NCBI GenBank assembly: GCA_949296415.1
Contig: CASFQC010000020.1
Coordinates: forward strand, 1-45,530
Length of the DNA: 45,530 bases
DNA from: an uncultured Bacteroides sp.
GTDB taxonomy: Bacteria; Bacteroidota; Bacteroidia; Bacteroidales; Bacteroidaceae
Reading direction: 5' to 3'
Within the stretch, counting starts at the first letter, position 1. Each line of letters begins with the position of its first letter. The notes beneath the pieces were generated by a model that worked only from the letters and a program-made list of their open reading frames with translations, was not told the origin of the DNA and did not search any database. Made by a program: the position numbers and the translations under genes. This document shows, piece after piece, positions 16,301-23,246 of the stretch.

Positions 16301-16719
16301 GCAGCTTCAAGCCCGGCAACGGATGGCAGGAGATAGCGTTCGGACAGCCCGTCAGCGGAAGATACGTATGCTTAGAAGCCCTCAACTCCACAGACGGCAA
16401 AGACCTGGCCTGCATAGCCGAGCTATATCTGATTGACGAAAACGGAGAACGCCTGTCACGCGAACCTTGGACCGTGAGATATGCTGACAGCGAAGACGTG
16501 GGACACGTGAACCGATCCGGCGACAAGATATTCGACCTGCAGGAATCCACCTACTGGAGCACAGTGCCTGGCACCCCATATCCGCACACCATCGTCATAG
16601 ACCTGGGAGCCACACATACGCTGAAAGCCCTCCAATATCTGCCACGTATGGAGACCGAAGTGCCCGGAGGCATAAAGGACTTCAAGATATATGTGAAGGA
16701 CAATGACTTCAAGTACTGA
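13399..16719 (+). CDS. Secreted GH43-like / GH35 beta-galactosidase fusion
   Basis: A 1106-residue protein with a signal peptide (MKKHFLSLALCFGMLPWLPSQAQ). Residues ~25-330 form a GH43-like beta-propeller (NAHGGGLLYHEGVYYWYGEY; LERPKVIYNKKTGKFVMWAH), closest by eye to subfamily 34. Residues ~345-700 are GH35: NGTFLLNGKPFVVKAAELHY, acid/base Glu 503 in VENEYG, nucleophile Glu 580 in CSEFWSGW, then HGGTNWGHW. A jelly-roll region (to ~950) and an F5/8-type discoidin-like end follow. Most Bacteroides GH35 enzymes are about 780 residues without the N-terminal propeller. It stands alone, not in a SusCD locus. It probably removes galactose and a second sugar from one glycan side chain. Confidence 0.9.
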   Translation: MKKHFLSLALCFGMLPWLPSQAQTTTGNEAIVPGTVWNDTEGNPINAHGGGLLYHEGVYYWYGEYKKGKTVLPEWATWECYRTDVTGISCYSSTDLLNWKFEGIVLPAVKDDIGHDLHPSKVLERPKVIYNKKTGKFVMWAHVESADYSKACAGVAISDSPTGPFTYIGSFRPNGAMSRDQTVFVDDDGRAYQFYSSEHNATLYISELTDDYQRPSGRYTRNFINKSREAPAVFKHDGKYYMLSSGCTGWDPNQAELAVADSIMGEWKTIGNPCTGKDADKTFFAQSTYVQQVMGKKDAYIAMFDRWNKKDLENSLYVWLPISFENGTPTIPWRERWTPDEVFETQPDFTAGNGTFLLNGKPFVVKAAELHYPRIPKPYWDQRIKLCKALGMNTVCLYVFWNAHEPAPGKFDFEGQKDLAEFCRLCQDNGMYVILRPGPYVCAEWEMGGLPWWLLKKKDIRLREDDPYFIERVALFEEAVAKEVKDLTIQNGGPIIMVQVENEYGSYGVSKKYVAQIRDIVRKNFGNDITLFQCDWASNFELNGLDDLVWTMNFGTGANIDQQFKRLKELRPQSPLMCSEFWSGWFDKWGANHETRPAEDMIAGIDEMLSKGISFSLYMTHGGTNWGHWAGANSPGFAPDVTSYDYDAPISESGQTTPKYWALRETLAKYLPKGEKQAKVPELIKPIAVKEFQFTEMAPLFDNLPQGKKDKDIRTMEEYDQGFGSILYRTALPRMDQPFLLTVSDAHDYAQVFIDGKYIGKLDRRNGEKQLTMPACKEGAQLDILVEAMGRINFGRAIKDFKGITDRVDIAVRLNGRTFSSELKDWEVYNIEDSYDFYKSMKFKPISSLTDEMGQRIPGCYKATFNVKKPSDTFLNFETWGKGLVYVNGHALGRIWEIGPQQTLYVPGCWLNKGENEVLVFDIIGPKEAKSEGLKEPLLDQLLVQKPLIHRQEGENLDLSQEKPVTTGSFKPGNGWQEIAFGQPVSGRYVCLEALNSTDGKDLACIAELYLIDENGERLSREPWTVRYADSEDVGHVNRSGDKIFDLQESTYWSTVPGTPYPHTIVIDLGATHTLKALQYLPRMETEVPGGIKDFKIYVKDNDFKY

Positions 16720-16740
16720 ATGAACTGACCCCGACAGCCC

Positions 16741-16805
16741 ACGCGGATTGTGCGGACAAGGAAGACCAAAGAACTTCCCTCCTACACAATCCGCGTTTCC
16801 TTTCT
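16741..16805 (+). terminator. Terminator after the GH43-GH35 gene
   Basis: acgcggattgtg (16741-16752) and cacaatccgcgt (16785-16796) form a perfect 12-bp stem with an inner ggaag/cttcc pair, followed by a pyrimidine run (ttcctttctttcc). It lies 22 nt after the stop codon. Confidence 0.75.
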
Positions 16806-16956
16806 TTCCACAGAGCCTGCCTGAACCCCAACAAACACTGTCCCGATTTGTGCCCCGCACACTCCGAACATGGATATAAGACAGGACAACGGCGGCATTT
16901 TGCCGCACAGGACAGCATATTGCAGACAAAAGGGAGGTCGTTAGGGGAATAATGCG

Positions 16957-16964
16957 TACATTTG
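16957..16964 (+). promoter_or_regulatory. -7 element of the mtaB unit
   Basis: TACATTTG matches TAnnTTTG, 24 nt before the mtaB start. The -33 region lacks a clear TTTG. A terminator separates it from the upstream gene, so an independent promoter is required here. Confidence 0.5.
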
Positions 16965-16987
16965 CAGGCCAATGTTAAAAAGAACGT

Positions 16988-18331
16988 ATGACAGATACTA
17001 CGCTATTCCAAGACAAGACAGCGGTGTACTATACGCTGGGATGCAAGTTGAACTTTGCCGAGACGTCTGCCGTGGGCAGGCAGCTGAAGGAACTGGGGGT
17101 ACGCGTGGCGCGGAAGGGTGAGAAGGCCGACATCTGCATCATCAACACCTGTTCGGTCACCGAAGTGGCGGACAGGAAGTGCCGACAGGCCATACACAAG
17201 CTGGTGAAGCAGCATCCGGGCGCTTATGTCGTGGTGGCAGGCTGCTACGCACAGCTGCAACCCGACACGGTGGCCCATATCGACGGAGTGGACCTGGTGC
17301 TGGGGGCGGAAGAGAAGAAAGACCTGGTGAATTACCTGGAACGCCTTGTCCGCGTGGGACACGCGCAAGGGAAAGGCACCCACACCTCCCCGCTGAAAGA
17401 CATCCGCTCCTTCGCCCCATCCTGTTCGCGCGGGGACCGCACACGCTTCTTCCTCAAGGTACAGGACGGTTGCGACTACTTCTGCTCCTACTGCACCATA
17501 CCCTTCGCCCGCGGCAGGAGCCGCAACGGCAGCGTGGAATCTCTGGTCGAGCAGGCGTGCCGGGCGGCCGGAGAAGGCGGAAAGGAGATTGTGCTGACCG
17601 GAGTGAACATAGGCGACTTCGGCAAATCGACCGGCGAATCGTTCCTGTCACTGGTAGAAGCCCTTGACCGAGTGGAAGGCATCGCCCGTTACCGCATATC
17701 ATCCATTGAACCCGACCTGCTTTCAGACGAACTGATAGAGTTCGTGGCAAGCTCTGAAAGGTTCATGCCCCACTTCCACATTCCCCTGCAGTCGGGATGC
17801 GACGAAGTGCTCAGGCTGATGCGCCGCCGCTATGACTCCGCCCTCTTTGCCCGCAAGGTAGAAAAAATCAGGCAGCTTATGCCCGATGCGTTCATCGGGG
17901 TGGATGTCATGGTGGGAACCCGGGGAGAGACCCCGGAGTACTTCGAGCGCACCCGCCGTTTCCTTGAAGAGCTTGACGTGACGCAGCTACACGTATTCAG
18001 CTATTCGGAACGTCCGGGCACCCAGGCGCTGAAAATCGACCATGTGGTCCCACCTGAGGAGAAGCACCGGCGCAGCCAATGCCTGCTCAGCCTGTCCGAC
18101 ACCAAGACACGGGCTTTCTACGCCCGCCACATAGGGCGGGTTTTGCCTGTGCTGCTCGAACGTCCCAAGCCCGGCATGCCCATGCATGGGTTCACTCCCA
18201 ATTACATCCGGGTCAGGGTGCCGTACGATGACAGGCTTGACAATCACATTGTAAATGTCCGTCTGGAAAAATTCAGCCCAGAAGACGACACGCTGGCCGG
18301 ACAGATTGTGTCAGAAGAAAAACAGACATAA
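16988..18331 (+). CDS. mtaB: tRNA t6A37 methylthiotransferase MtaB
   Basis: A 447-residue radical-SAM methylthiotransferase. The N-terminal domain has the three cluster cysteines (Cys 19 in TLGCKLNFAE, Cys 55 in NTCSVTEVADRKCR, Cys 86 in AGCYAQL). The radical-SAM motif CDYFCSYC holds Cys 162, 166 and 169. The C-terminus has a TRAM-like segment (GFTPNYIRVRVP). In the family it converts t6A37 to ms2t6A37 in ANN-decoding tRNAs. The CKLN motif and NTCSVTEVADRK separate it from MiaB and RimO. The downstream glycosyltransferase begins 13 nt later, so the two are probably co-transcribed without an obvious functional link. Confidence 0.93.
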   Translation: MTDTTLFQDKTAVYYTLGCKLNFAETSAVGRQLKELGVRVARKGEKADICIINTCSVTEVADRKCRQAIHKLVKQHPGAYVVVAGCYAQLQPDTVAHIDGVDLVLGAEEKKDLVNYLERLVRVGHAQGKGTHTSPLKDIRSFAPSCSRGDRTRFFLKVQDGCDYFCSYCTIPFARGRSRNGSVESLVEQACRAAGEGGKEIVLTGVNIGDFGKSTGESFLSLVEALDRVEGIARYRISSIEPDLLSDELIEFVASSERFMPHFHIPLQSGCDEVLRLMRRRYDSALFARKVEKIRQLMPDAFIGVDVMVGTRGETPEYFERTRRFLEELDVTQLHVFSYSERPGTQALKIDHVVPPEEKHRRSQCLLSLSDTKTRAFYARHIGRVLPVLLERPKPGMPMHGFTPNYIRVRVPYDDRLDNHIVNVRLEKFSPEDDTLAGQIVSEEKQT

Positions 18332-18344
18332 AAGAAATGACAAG

Positions 18345-19373
18345 ATGGACAAGATAGCAGTGGTGATACTGAACTGGAACGGCAGCGCCATGCTCCGTTC
18401 CTTCCTACCTTCCGTAGTGGGCGGCTCAAAGGGCGAAGGGATACAGGTGTATGTGGCAGACAACGGCTCCACAGACAATTCCCTGTCTGTACTCAGGGAG
18501 CAGTTCCCTTCGGTCCGCGTCCTGGAACTCCACCGAAACTACGGGTTTGCCGAAGGCTATAACATGGCTCTGCGCCAAGTGGAAGCCCGGTATGCGGTCC
18601 TGCTGAATTCGGATGTGGAAGTGGTTCCGGGCTGGCTCACACCTCTATATACTTACATGGAGTCCCACCCCGACGTGGCGGCATGCCAACCCAAGATAAA
18701 GGATTGGAAACGGAAGGACCGCTTCGAATATGCCGGAGCGGGAGGAGGATTCATAGACCGTTATGGCTATCCTTTCTGCCGGGGACGGATATTCGGTGAG
18801 GTGGAGACCGACACCGGACAATATGACAGGGAAACGGAAGTGTTTTGGGTCAGCGGAGCGGCCATGTTCATCCGGTTAGCAGACTATAGGGACGTAGGCG
18901 GGCTGGACGGACGTTTCTTTGCCCATATGGAAGAAATAGATCTGTGCTGGCGGCTTAAGGCCAGAGGGCGGAGGCTGGTCTATGTGCCGTCCAGCGTGGT
19001 GTGGCATGTGGGCGGGGCCACCTTGAAGAAAGAGAATCCGCACAAGACCTATCTGAATTTCCGGAACAACCTGCTTATGCTCTACAAGAACCTGCCCACC
19101 GGCGAACTGCGGAAGGTAATGGCCGCACGCCTTCTGTTTGACTACGTAGCCATAGCAAATTTTCTGTTCCATGCCCAGTTTGCCGACGCGCATGCCGTGC
19201 TCCGCGCCCGCCGCGACTACAACAGGCTCCGCAAGACATACAGAGCCGACAGGACGGACAACCTAAAGAAAGCCACCTGCCCTATACCCACCGGACGTAT
19301 GCCGATATGCCTTTTATGGCAATATTACATCAAAAAGGCGAAACATTTTCCGCAGCTCATGACCAGCCAATAG
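18345..19373 (+). CDS. Glycosyltransferase family 2
   Basis: A 342-residue protein; the start MDKIAVVILNWNGS at 18345 lies just after mtaB and matches the standard GT2 N-terminus. Motifs: VADNGSTDNS (nucleotide-sugar binding), NYGFAEGYNMAL, LNSDVEVVPGW (the DxD-type metal site) and WVSGAAMFIR followed by FFAHMEEIDLCWR, as in the rhamnosyltransferase-like GT2 group. A short C-terminal amphipathic part may contact the membrane. Such enzymes add sugars to cell-surface polysaccharide or lipid-linked glycans; the acceptor cannot be read from sequence. Confidence 0.88.
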   Translation: MDKIAVVILNWNGSAMLRSFLPSVVGGSKGEGIQVYVADNGSTDNSLSVLREQFPSVRVLELHRNYGFAEGYNMALRQVEARYAVLLNSDVEVVPGWLTPLYTYMESHPDVAACQPKIKDWKRKDRFEYAGAGGGFIDRYGYPFCRGRIFGEVETDTGQYDRETEVFWVSGAAMFIRLADYRDVGGLDGRFFAHMEEIDLCWRLKARGRRLVYVPSSVVWHVGGATLKKENPHKTYLNFRNNLLMLYKNLPTGELRKVMAARLLFDYVAIANFLFHAQFADAHAVLRARRDYNRLRKTYRADRTDNLKKATCPIPTGRMPICLLWQYYIKKAKHFPQLMTSQ

Positions 19374-19489
19374 AACTGCTTGGGGAATGTATCTATAAAA
19401 GTCTTATCCGGTTTTCTAAAAAAGACAGACTGGATAAAAACGTAAGAAGAGAAATCCGGAACAGATGCTAAAAAAATCCTATCCTATAG

Positions 19490-19520
19490 TTTGTCTTTTA
19501 TGCAAAAACACGTATCTTTG
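19490..19520 (+). promoter_or_regulatory. Promoter of tRNA-Arg
   Basis: TTTG at 19490-19493, 19 nt, then TATCTTTG at 19513-19520: a near-consensus Bacteroidales promoter, with the tRNA beginning 17 nt after the -7 element. Confidence 0.8.
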
Positions 19521-19536
19521 CACCCGATTTAAGGTC

Positions 19537-19610
<74 letters not shown>

Positions 19611-19618
19611 CTTTCATA

Positions 19619-19653
19619 ACAAGCTGTATGACAATAACATACAGCTTGTTTTA
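19619..19653 (+). terminator. Terminator of tRNA-Arg
   Basis: acaagctgtatg (19619-19630) and catacagcttgt (19638-19649) form a 12-bp perfect stem with a 7-nt loop, followed by ttta; the short T-run overlaps the end of the stem. Confidence 0.75.
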
Positions 19654-19776
19654 CATCAAGAGGCTTGTGCCAAGTTTTAAAAAAAACGGCAAAAAAGCTC
19701 GTGTATGAGCACATCTGTTTGTCGAGATGTTTGTCGGAAATGTTAAAACTATGGTGACTTTACATCTTACCGTCTT

Positions 19777-19940
19777 AGAACCTGTTCTAATTTTGCCCAG
19801 TACTATTTTTAGGATGTTTTTCCAAAAATATTTTCCCGTTGTCATAGGAGCGTAGCGGACTACGTGACGAAAGGGAATGGGAAAAGAATCCGAAAAAGGC
19901 TTGCGAACAGACTGAATAAGAATCTTAAAAAGGAAAAATC
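19777..19940. repeat. agagcctgttt repeat, inverted and diverged copy
   Basis: It begins agaacctgttctaattttgc (19777) and carries gagcgtagcggactacgtga near 19848-19867, the complement of the family core with one change. It ends in a poorly matching arm near 19940 and lies head to head with the next copy. Confidence 0.65.
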
Positions 19941-19952
19941 AAGCATATTTTT

Positions 19953-20142
19953 AGAGCCTGTCGTACATTTGTACGTTTAAATTTTCCTCTATAAGTTTTT
20001 TATTCAGCCTCTTTTGAGTCTCTTTCCGGTCTATTTTTCGGTTATACTTCGTCACGTAGCCCGCTACGCTCCTCACTACAACCGAAAAATATCCTCGAAA
20101 ACAGTTCTCAAAATAAAGCTGAGCAAAATTTAAACAGGCTCT
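19953..20142. repeat. agagcctgttt repeat with a 14-bp insertion
   Basis: It starts agagcctgt (19953) and ends aacaggctct (20142), with the 16-nt core at 20054-20069. Compared with 3198-3372 it has 14 extra bases, cgtacatttgtacg, within the left terminal arm; without them it would be 176 bp, matching the other copy. Confidence 0.75.
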
Positions 20143-20332
20143 TAACTTCAAGACGAAATCCAGCAGGAAATTTGCCGGTTCTTATCATGCTAACTTTTTA
20201 TAAAATCCGCAAAATAGGTGATCTCTATTTTCTAATACCCGAACTTCAGGATAAACAAGAGCCGAGGTACATTACGCAATCCTGACTCTTTTCACAATCT
20301 TACCTTAACAAAACACTAACTTGCAAACAAAA

Positions 20333-20373
20333 GGGGAAATGACAAAACAGCTATGCCAATTTTTCATTCCCCT
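20333..20373. repeat. Imperfect hairpin upstream of the micro-ORFs
   Basis: The arm aggggaaatga near 20333-20343 is mirrored by tcattcccct near 20364-20373, with one bulge. It lies about 90 bp before the micro-ORF promoter. The surrounding 20143-20464 is AT-rich and holds no ORF I can support. Confidence 0.35.
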
Positions 20374-20464
20374 GACATAATTTCCGCTTTTTGCATATGT
20401 AAAACCTTATCATTTTTGACTTGCATCAAGAAATATGTTATAAAACATGTTTTTTAAAAGAAGA

Positions 20465-20498
20465 TTTGCTTGCAGGAGCTAAAAAGGCCCTATTTTTG
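20465..20498 (+). promoter_or_regulatory. Promoter of the micro-ORF unit
   Basis: TTTG at 20465-20468, 22 nt, then TATTTTTG at 20491-20498. The spacing is slightly long for the Bacteroidales consensus, but both boxes match. Transcription would start near 20505, about 60 nt before the first micro-ORF, whose start is preceded by the purine-rich agagaagagagaaaa. Confidence 0.6.
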
Positions 20499-20565
20499 TG
20501 TTGTAAAACATGGATTTGAGGGAAAATCCAACAGGATAACAAGTATTTTAAGAGAAGAGAGAAAA

Positions 20566-20655
20566 ATGAGAATGTTAAAGAAAATCATTAAGAGAATCGG
20601 TAATAACAAAGCCGAAATCTGGGGATATTCCATGCTGGGCATGTATATCCGTTAA
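20566..20655 (+). CDS. Micro-ORF 1: 29-residue cationic WGYSMLGM peptide
   Basis: MRMLKKIIKRIGNNK then AEIWGYSMLGMYIR, stop. The N-terminal half is basic with hydrophobic residues spaced as in an amphipathic helix; the C-terminal half carries a motif shared with micro-ORF 2. A purine-rich tract directly before the ATG and a good promoter upstream support translation. An in-frame ATG 96 nt upstream (20470) lies before the predicted transcription start, so it is not used. There is no signal peptide and no adjacent maturation or export gene. I do not recognise the family. Confidence 0.55.
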   Translation: MRMLKKIIKRIGNNKAEIWGYSMLGMYIR

Positions 20656-20707
20656 GGTAAAAAGAAAAAAGAATGTTTTCTAGTATTAACTAAAAATTTG
20701 TACGACT

Positions 20708-20809
20708 ATGAAAAAGACTGCTAACATGATTAAGAAACTCTGGAGAAACATGGGTAAGAACAATGCCGATGTTTGGGGATATTCCACGCTGGGCATGCAT
20801 ATCCTCTAA
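20708..20809 (+). CDS. Micro-ORF 2: 33-residue paralogue of micro-ORF 1
   Basis: MKKTANMIKKLWRNMG then KNNADVWGYSTLGMHIL, stop. Aligned with micro-ORF 1 it gives M(I/L)KK(L/I), G-x-N, A(D/E)(V/I)WGYS(M/T)LGM(H/Y)I. At DNA level the last ~35 bases are almost the same in both, while the starts have diverged. Differences in the motif are mostly third-base or conservative changes (A-D-V for A-E-I, H for Y). That pattern suggests an old tandem duplication kept for its peptide. Confidence 0.55.
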   Translation: MKKTANMIKKLWRNMGKNNADVWGYSTLGMHIL

Positions 20810-20828
20810 AGCCAAAGAAAGAAAACAA

Positions 20829-20915
20829 ATGTTTTCAGGTATCAATCAAAAGAATCTGTCCGGATTTCCCTCTACAGGGAATCCATCATTCGGACAGGTT
20901 CGAAAAACTTTATGA
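20829..20915 (+). CDS. Possible micro-ORF overlapping the last one
   Basis: A 28-residue frame (MFSGINQKNLSGF, ending GQVRKTL) whose TGA overlaps the ATG of the next micro-ORF (ATGA), an arrangement that allows coupled translation. Its first codons (ATGTTTTC) are also found after micro-ORF 1, but there the frame stops after six codons (MFSSIN). It crosses a hairpin (20856-20897), so the region may be a structured spacer instead. Weak support. Confidence 0.25.
   Translation: MFSGINQKNLSGFPSTGNPSFGQVRKTL
20856..20897 (+). promoter_or_regulatory. Hairpin between micro-ORFs
   Basis: ctgtccg (20856-20862) pairs with cggacag (20891-20897), and inside it gatttccct faces agggaatc with one bulge. 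It ends 14 nt before the last micro-ORF start and has no T-run, so it is more likely a processing or translation-control structure than a terminator. Confidence 0.5.
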
Positions 20916-21010
20916 TTATGAGAAGAAAACTAATTAATTCATTGAGACGGGTTCTGGCCGAAGTAGGCAGGAACGAAATGCTGTTAATGGAGCATACCGT
21001 CAGGAAATAA
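20912..21010 (+). CDS. Micro-ORF 3: 32-residue basic peptide
   Basis: MIMRRKLINSLRRVLAEVG then RNEMLLMEHTVRK, stop. The N-terminal half is a basic amphipathic helix (RRKLINSLRRVL), as in micro-ORFs 1 and 2, but it lacks the WGYS(M/T)LGM end and has an acidic-hydrophobic LLMEH instead. A second ATG at codon 3 is an alternative start. Eleven nt after the stop begins a 16-bp terminator stem, so this is the last gene of the unit. Confidence 0.5.
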   Translation: MIMRRKLINSLRRVLAEVGRNEMLLMEHTVRK

Positions 21011-21021
21011 AAAACCAATCA

Positions 21022-21062
21022 AAATAGGAAGAAAGCTCAAAAGCTTTCTTCCTATTTTTGTT
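21022..21062. terminator. Strong terminator, usable in both directions
   Basis: A perfect 16-bp stem (21022-21037 with 21042-21057) with a caaa loop, followed on the plus strand by ttgttttta and preceded by an A-rich stretch that gives Ts on the minus strand. It closes the micro-ORF unit and lies 7 nt beyond the stop of the convergent gene at 21064. Confidence 0.9.
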
Positions 21063-21063
21063 T

Positions 21064-22614
21064 TTATTTGGTCAATATCCGCAAATCCAATCCTCCAGTC
21101 CGGGCCATCAACTGAGCAACATAAAGAGAACGAGGAACCACATTAGACTCATCCAAACCTTCCCATATCCCGTCCGGACGATCTTTAAAGTGTCCTGGAT
21201 ATTTTCTCCCCTTCGTCCCCAAACTATAGTTTGAGCCTGAGGTCCAAGGATTTTGCACAGCCACACGCCTTGCCCTGCAATTCCACAGCACTTGCGTTAC
21301 CCCACTCCAACCATGACCACTTCCCATATGGCCGCGATCCTGCACATTAATATCCCCATCGGTCACTACATTGTCGTACAATGTTCCCATAGCCCAACGA
21401 TGATGTGGGCCGATATCGGCATATGCCTGTACAGCCACACAATTGTAGAACACATTAGGACCACACACTCTGGCTCCTGTCACATAGTCATGACGGCCTT
21501 CGGTGCTTTGACAGTTCATGAACAGATTCTGCTGTCCACAGTTATTGAACGAATAACGGAAACCTCCTGTAATGACCGACTTGGCCTCAAGACTACGACA
21601 GTTGCTCACCGTAATATTCTTGGACAAGGCCTCACAACTTACCGCACCATACCCCATATAGCGGCAGGTAATGTTCCTTATCCAACAGTTCTCCGCTTTA
21701 TCAACCTGAATGCCAATCCATCCGTGTTCTGTATCCTCGTAATCTTCAAAATCGGACTCAAGACACATGTTCTCCACTCCCACCTCCTCTATGCGACCGC
21801 TGAAAATATATTTGAATAATTCTCCTCCACCATATTTCTGCTCCATCTGCATCACTACCGGATTGTCTATATACACTGTGTCGCCCACAACTTTCACAAT
21901 CTCTCTCTCAAAAGAGAAATTGTAACCGGACGGCTCCCATTGTCTGGTACCCTGACGCACCTCAATCTGGTCCATTCTAATGTCATGAATCCAACGCCTT
22001 GTTCCCGGACGGAAAAGAATGACACGATCCCCTGCCTTGAAACTTCCGACAGAAGAGACTCGAAGCACATGCGTCCCCACCGGCACAAACGTATCTGTCA
22101 GAGCCACACGGCTGCCAGGCACTTCCTGTCTCTCACCCTTCCCTTTTATTTCTATCAACGCATACCGTTTCTTTCCTTTGGCCAGCAAGCGGGTTTCATT
22201 TATGTTCTCCCCTTCTCCCATAAGGACTATGCCACTCGCAGCAATCTTAAGGCTTCCATATATAGGATAGGTTCCACGCTTCAGCAATATGGTGCCGCGA
22301 TGCCCGTTACAATCCGGCATCATCCCGGCCACTTCGTCAATGGCATCCTGTATATGCTGGCGGTTGTCTCTCCCTTCCAAGGGTCGCAACACTTTGACAA
22401 CGTTAAAAGAAGGGACAGATTTATCTCCATGATGATAACCCACACGGCTGAAATCGGGTATCACATTACCCTGTCTGTCCGGATAATAAACCAGCTTACC
22501 TTCCGCTGTAATCTCAACAAGACTTGAATGCCAAGCCGGAGGCATTTTGGTCTGTGCCTGTACCATCATGCAGACTGATGTCCAAAGCACTGAAAGAAGA
22601 ATGATTCCTTTCAT
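21064..22614 (-). CDS. Secreted right-handed beta-helix protein, pectate-lyase-like
   Basis: A 516-residue protein with a signal peptide (MKGIILLSVLWTSVCMMVQAQ). Near 85-135 is the entry of a pectate-lyase-3/GH28-related fold (QDAIDEVAGMMPDCNGHRGT, ILLKRGTYPI, ASGIVLMGEG). Residues ~270-450 contain repeated short strands of a parallel beta-helix (VENMCLESDFE, NCWIRNITCRYMGYG, KNITVSNCRSLEAKS, NLFMNCQSTEGRHDYVTGA). The R-H-D-Y-V-T-G and GPHHRWAMG stretches look like a conserved active or binding face. It could be a polysaccharide lyase or a glycan-binding helix; the substrate is unclear. Confidence 0.75.
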   Translation of the reverse strand: MKGIILLSVLWTSVCMMVQAQTKMPPAWHSSLVEITAEGKLVYYPDRQGNVIPDFSRVGYHHGDKSVPSFNVVKVLRPLEGRDNRQHIQDAIDEVAGMMPDCNGHRGTILLKRGTYPIYGSLKIAASGIVLMGEGENINETRLLAKGKKRYALIEIKGKGERQEVPGSRVALTDTFVPVGTHVLRVSSVGSFKAGDRVILFRPGTRRWIHDIRMDQIEVRQGTRQWEPSGYNFSFEREIVKVVGDTVYIDNPVVMQMEQKYGGGELFKYIFSGRIEEVGVENMCLESDFEDYEDTEHGWIGIQVDKAENCWIRNITCRYMGYGAVSCEALSKNITVSNCRSLEAKSVITGGFRYSFNNCGQQNLFMNCQSTEGRHDYVTGARVCGPNVFYNCVAVQAYADIGPHHRWAMGTLYDNVVTDGDINVQDRGHMGSGHGWSGVTQVLWNCRARRVAVQNPWTSGSNYSLGTKGRKYPGHFKDRPDGIWEGLDESNVVPRSLYVAQLMARTGGLDLRILTK

Positions 22615-23095
22615 AACAAATTGATTTTAAGTTAATTATAGTTTTTTTCTAAGACATATCAAGATATCAAAACACATTGTACACATAGAATCATTTCTTA
22701 TCAAAGGAAGGCAAGCCCATATGTCGTAAAAGTCTCATGTACCTTGTGCCAGACAAAGATACTATAAAGCTATGAAACATGACCTTATCTTTCCCGGGTA
22801 AAAAACGCTCACGTTCCATAGCTTTTCACACAAAAAAGCAGCATCTGAGCACTGACGGAAAAGACAGGACTTGCATACGTTAAGCATAAGGCGTATCTTC
22901 ACACCCAATCTGGCATTACGCACAATAAACCCCATCTGCCGCAGGAAGCTGTGACAACATATAGGCTTAACGCGAGAAATATTCTCAGAGGAATATCCCC
23001 AAACAGTACTAAGCAAAATTAAACAAGCTTATAGCCTTCTGAAGAAGTCGTAAGATAGGAGACCGTGTCTTTAAAAGCAGAAAAAGCCTACAACA
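22615..23095. other. Gene-free stretch with a degenerate repeat
   Basis: About 480 bp between the beta-helix gene and the SRP RNA promoter. The part near 22950-23035 looks like a diverged agagcctgttt repeat in reverse (cagtactaagcaaaattaaacaagct). A TTTATTTG-poor, AT-rich stretch precedes the beta-helix gene. An 84-codon frame on the minus strand (22762-23016) has no gene-like features. Confidence 0.4.
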
Positions 23096-23097
23096 TA

Positions 23098-23127
23098 TTG
23101 CAGATTAAAAAAAAATGTCTACCTTTG
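23098..23127 (+). promoter_or_regulatory. Promoter of the SRP RNA / tRNA-Thr unit
   Basis: TTG at 23098-23100, 19 nt, then TACCTTTG at 23120-23127. The SRP RNA begins about 18 nt after the -7 element. Confidence 0.75.
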
Positions 23128-23145
23128 CACCCGAATTTGAAAATA

Positions 23146-23243
23146 TGGGTAAGTCCTATACGGCCAGCTCCCTGTGAATCCTCCAGGGCTTGATCGCAGC
23201 AAAGGTAGCAGGTTGTAGCGGCGCGATATAGTAAGCTTACCCA
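23146..23243 (+). ncRNA. ffs: Signal recognition particle RNA (small, 4.5S type)
   Basis: About 98 nt. The ends tgggtaag (23146-23153) and cttaccca (23236-23243) pair. The middle follows the bacterial small SRP pattern gtgaatcctccagggc-(loop)-gcagcaaaggtagc, matching the conserved domain IV sequence GUGAACyCCCCCAGG-loop-GCAGCAAGGGUA. The loop reads ttgatc where the usual form is cGGAAg. With Ffh this RNA targets membrane proteins to the translocon. It is separated from the following tRNA by 3 nt, so one primary transcript is likely. Confidence 0.85.
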
Positions 23244-23246
23244 CCT

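Noticed and set aside
19951-20151. A 66-codon minus-strand frame
   Set aside because: It lies wholly within the agagcctgttt repeat copy at 19953-20142.
22762-23016. An 84-codon minus-strand frame containing WGYS, like the micro-ORF motif
   Set aside because: The match comes from a ggggatattcc stretch inside a degenerate intergenic repeat; the residues after WGYS do not match LGM and the frame lacks a start context.
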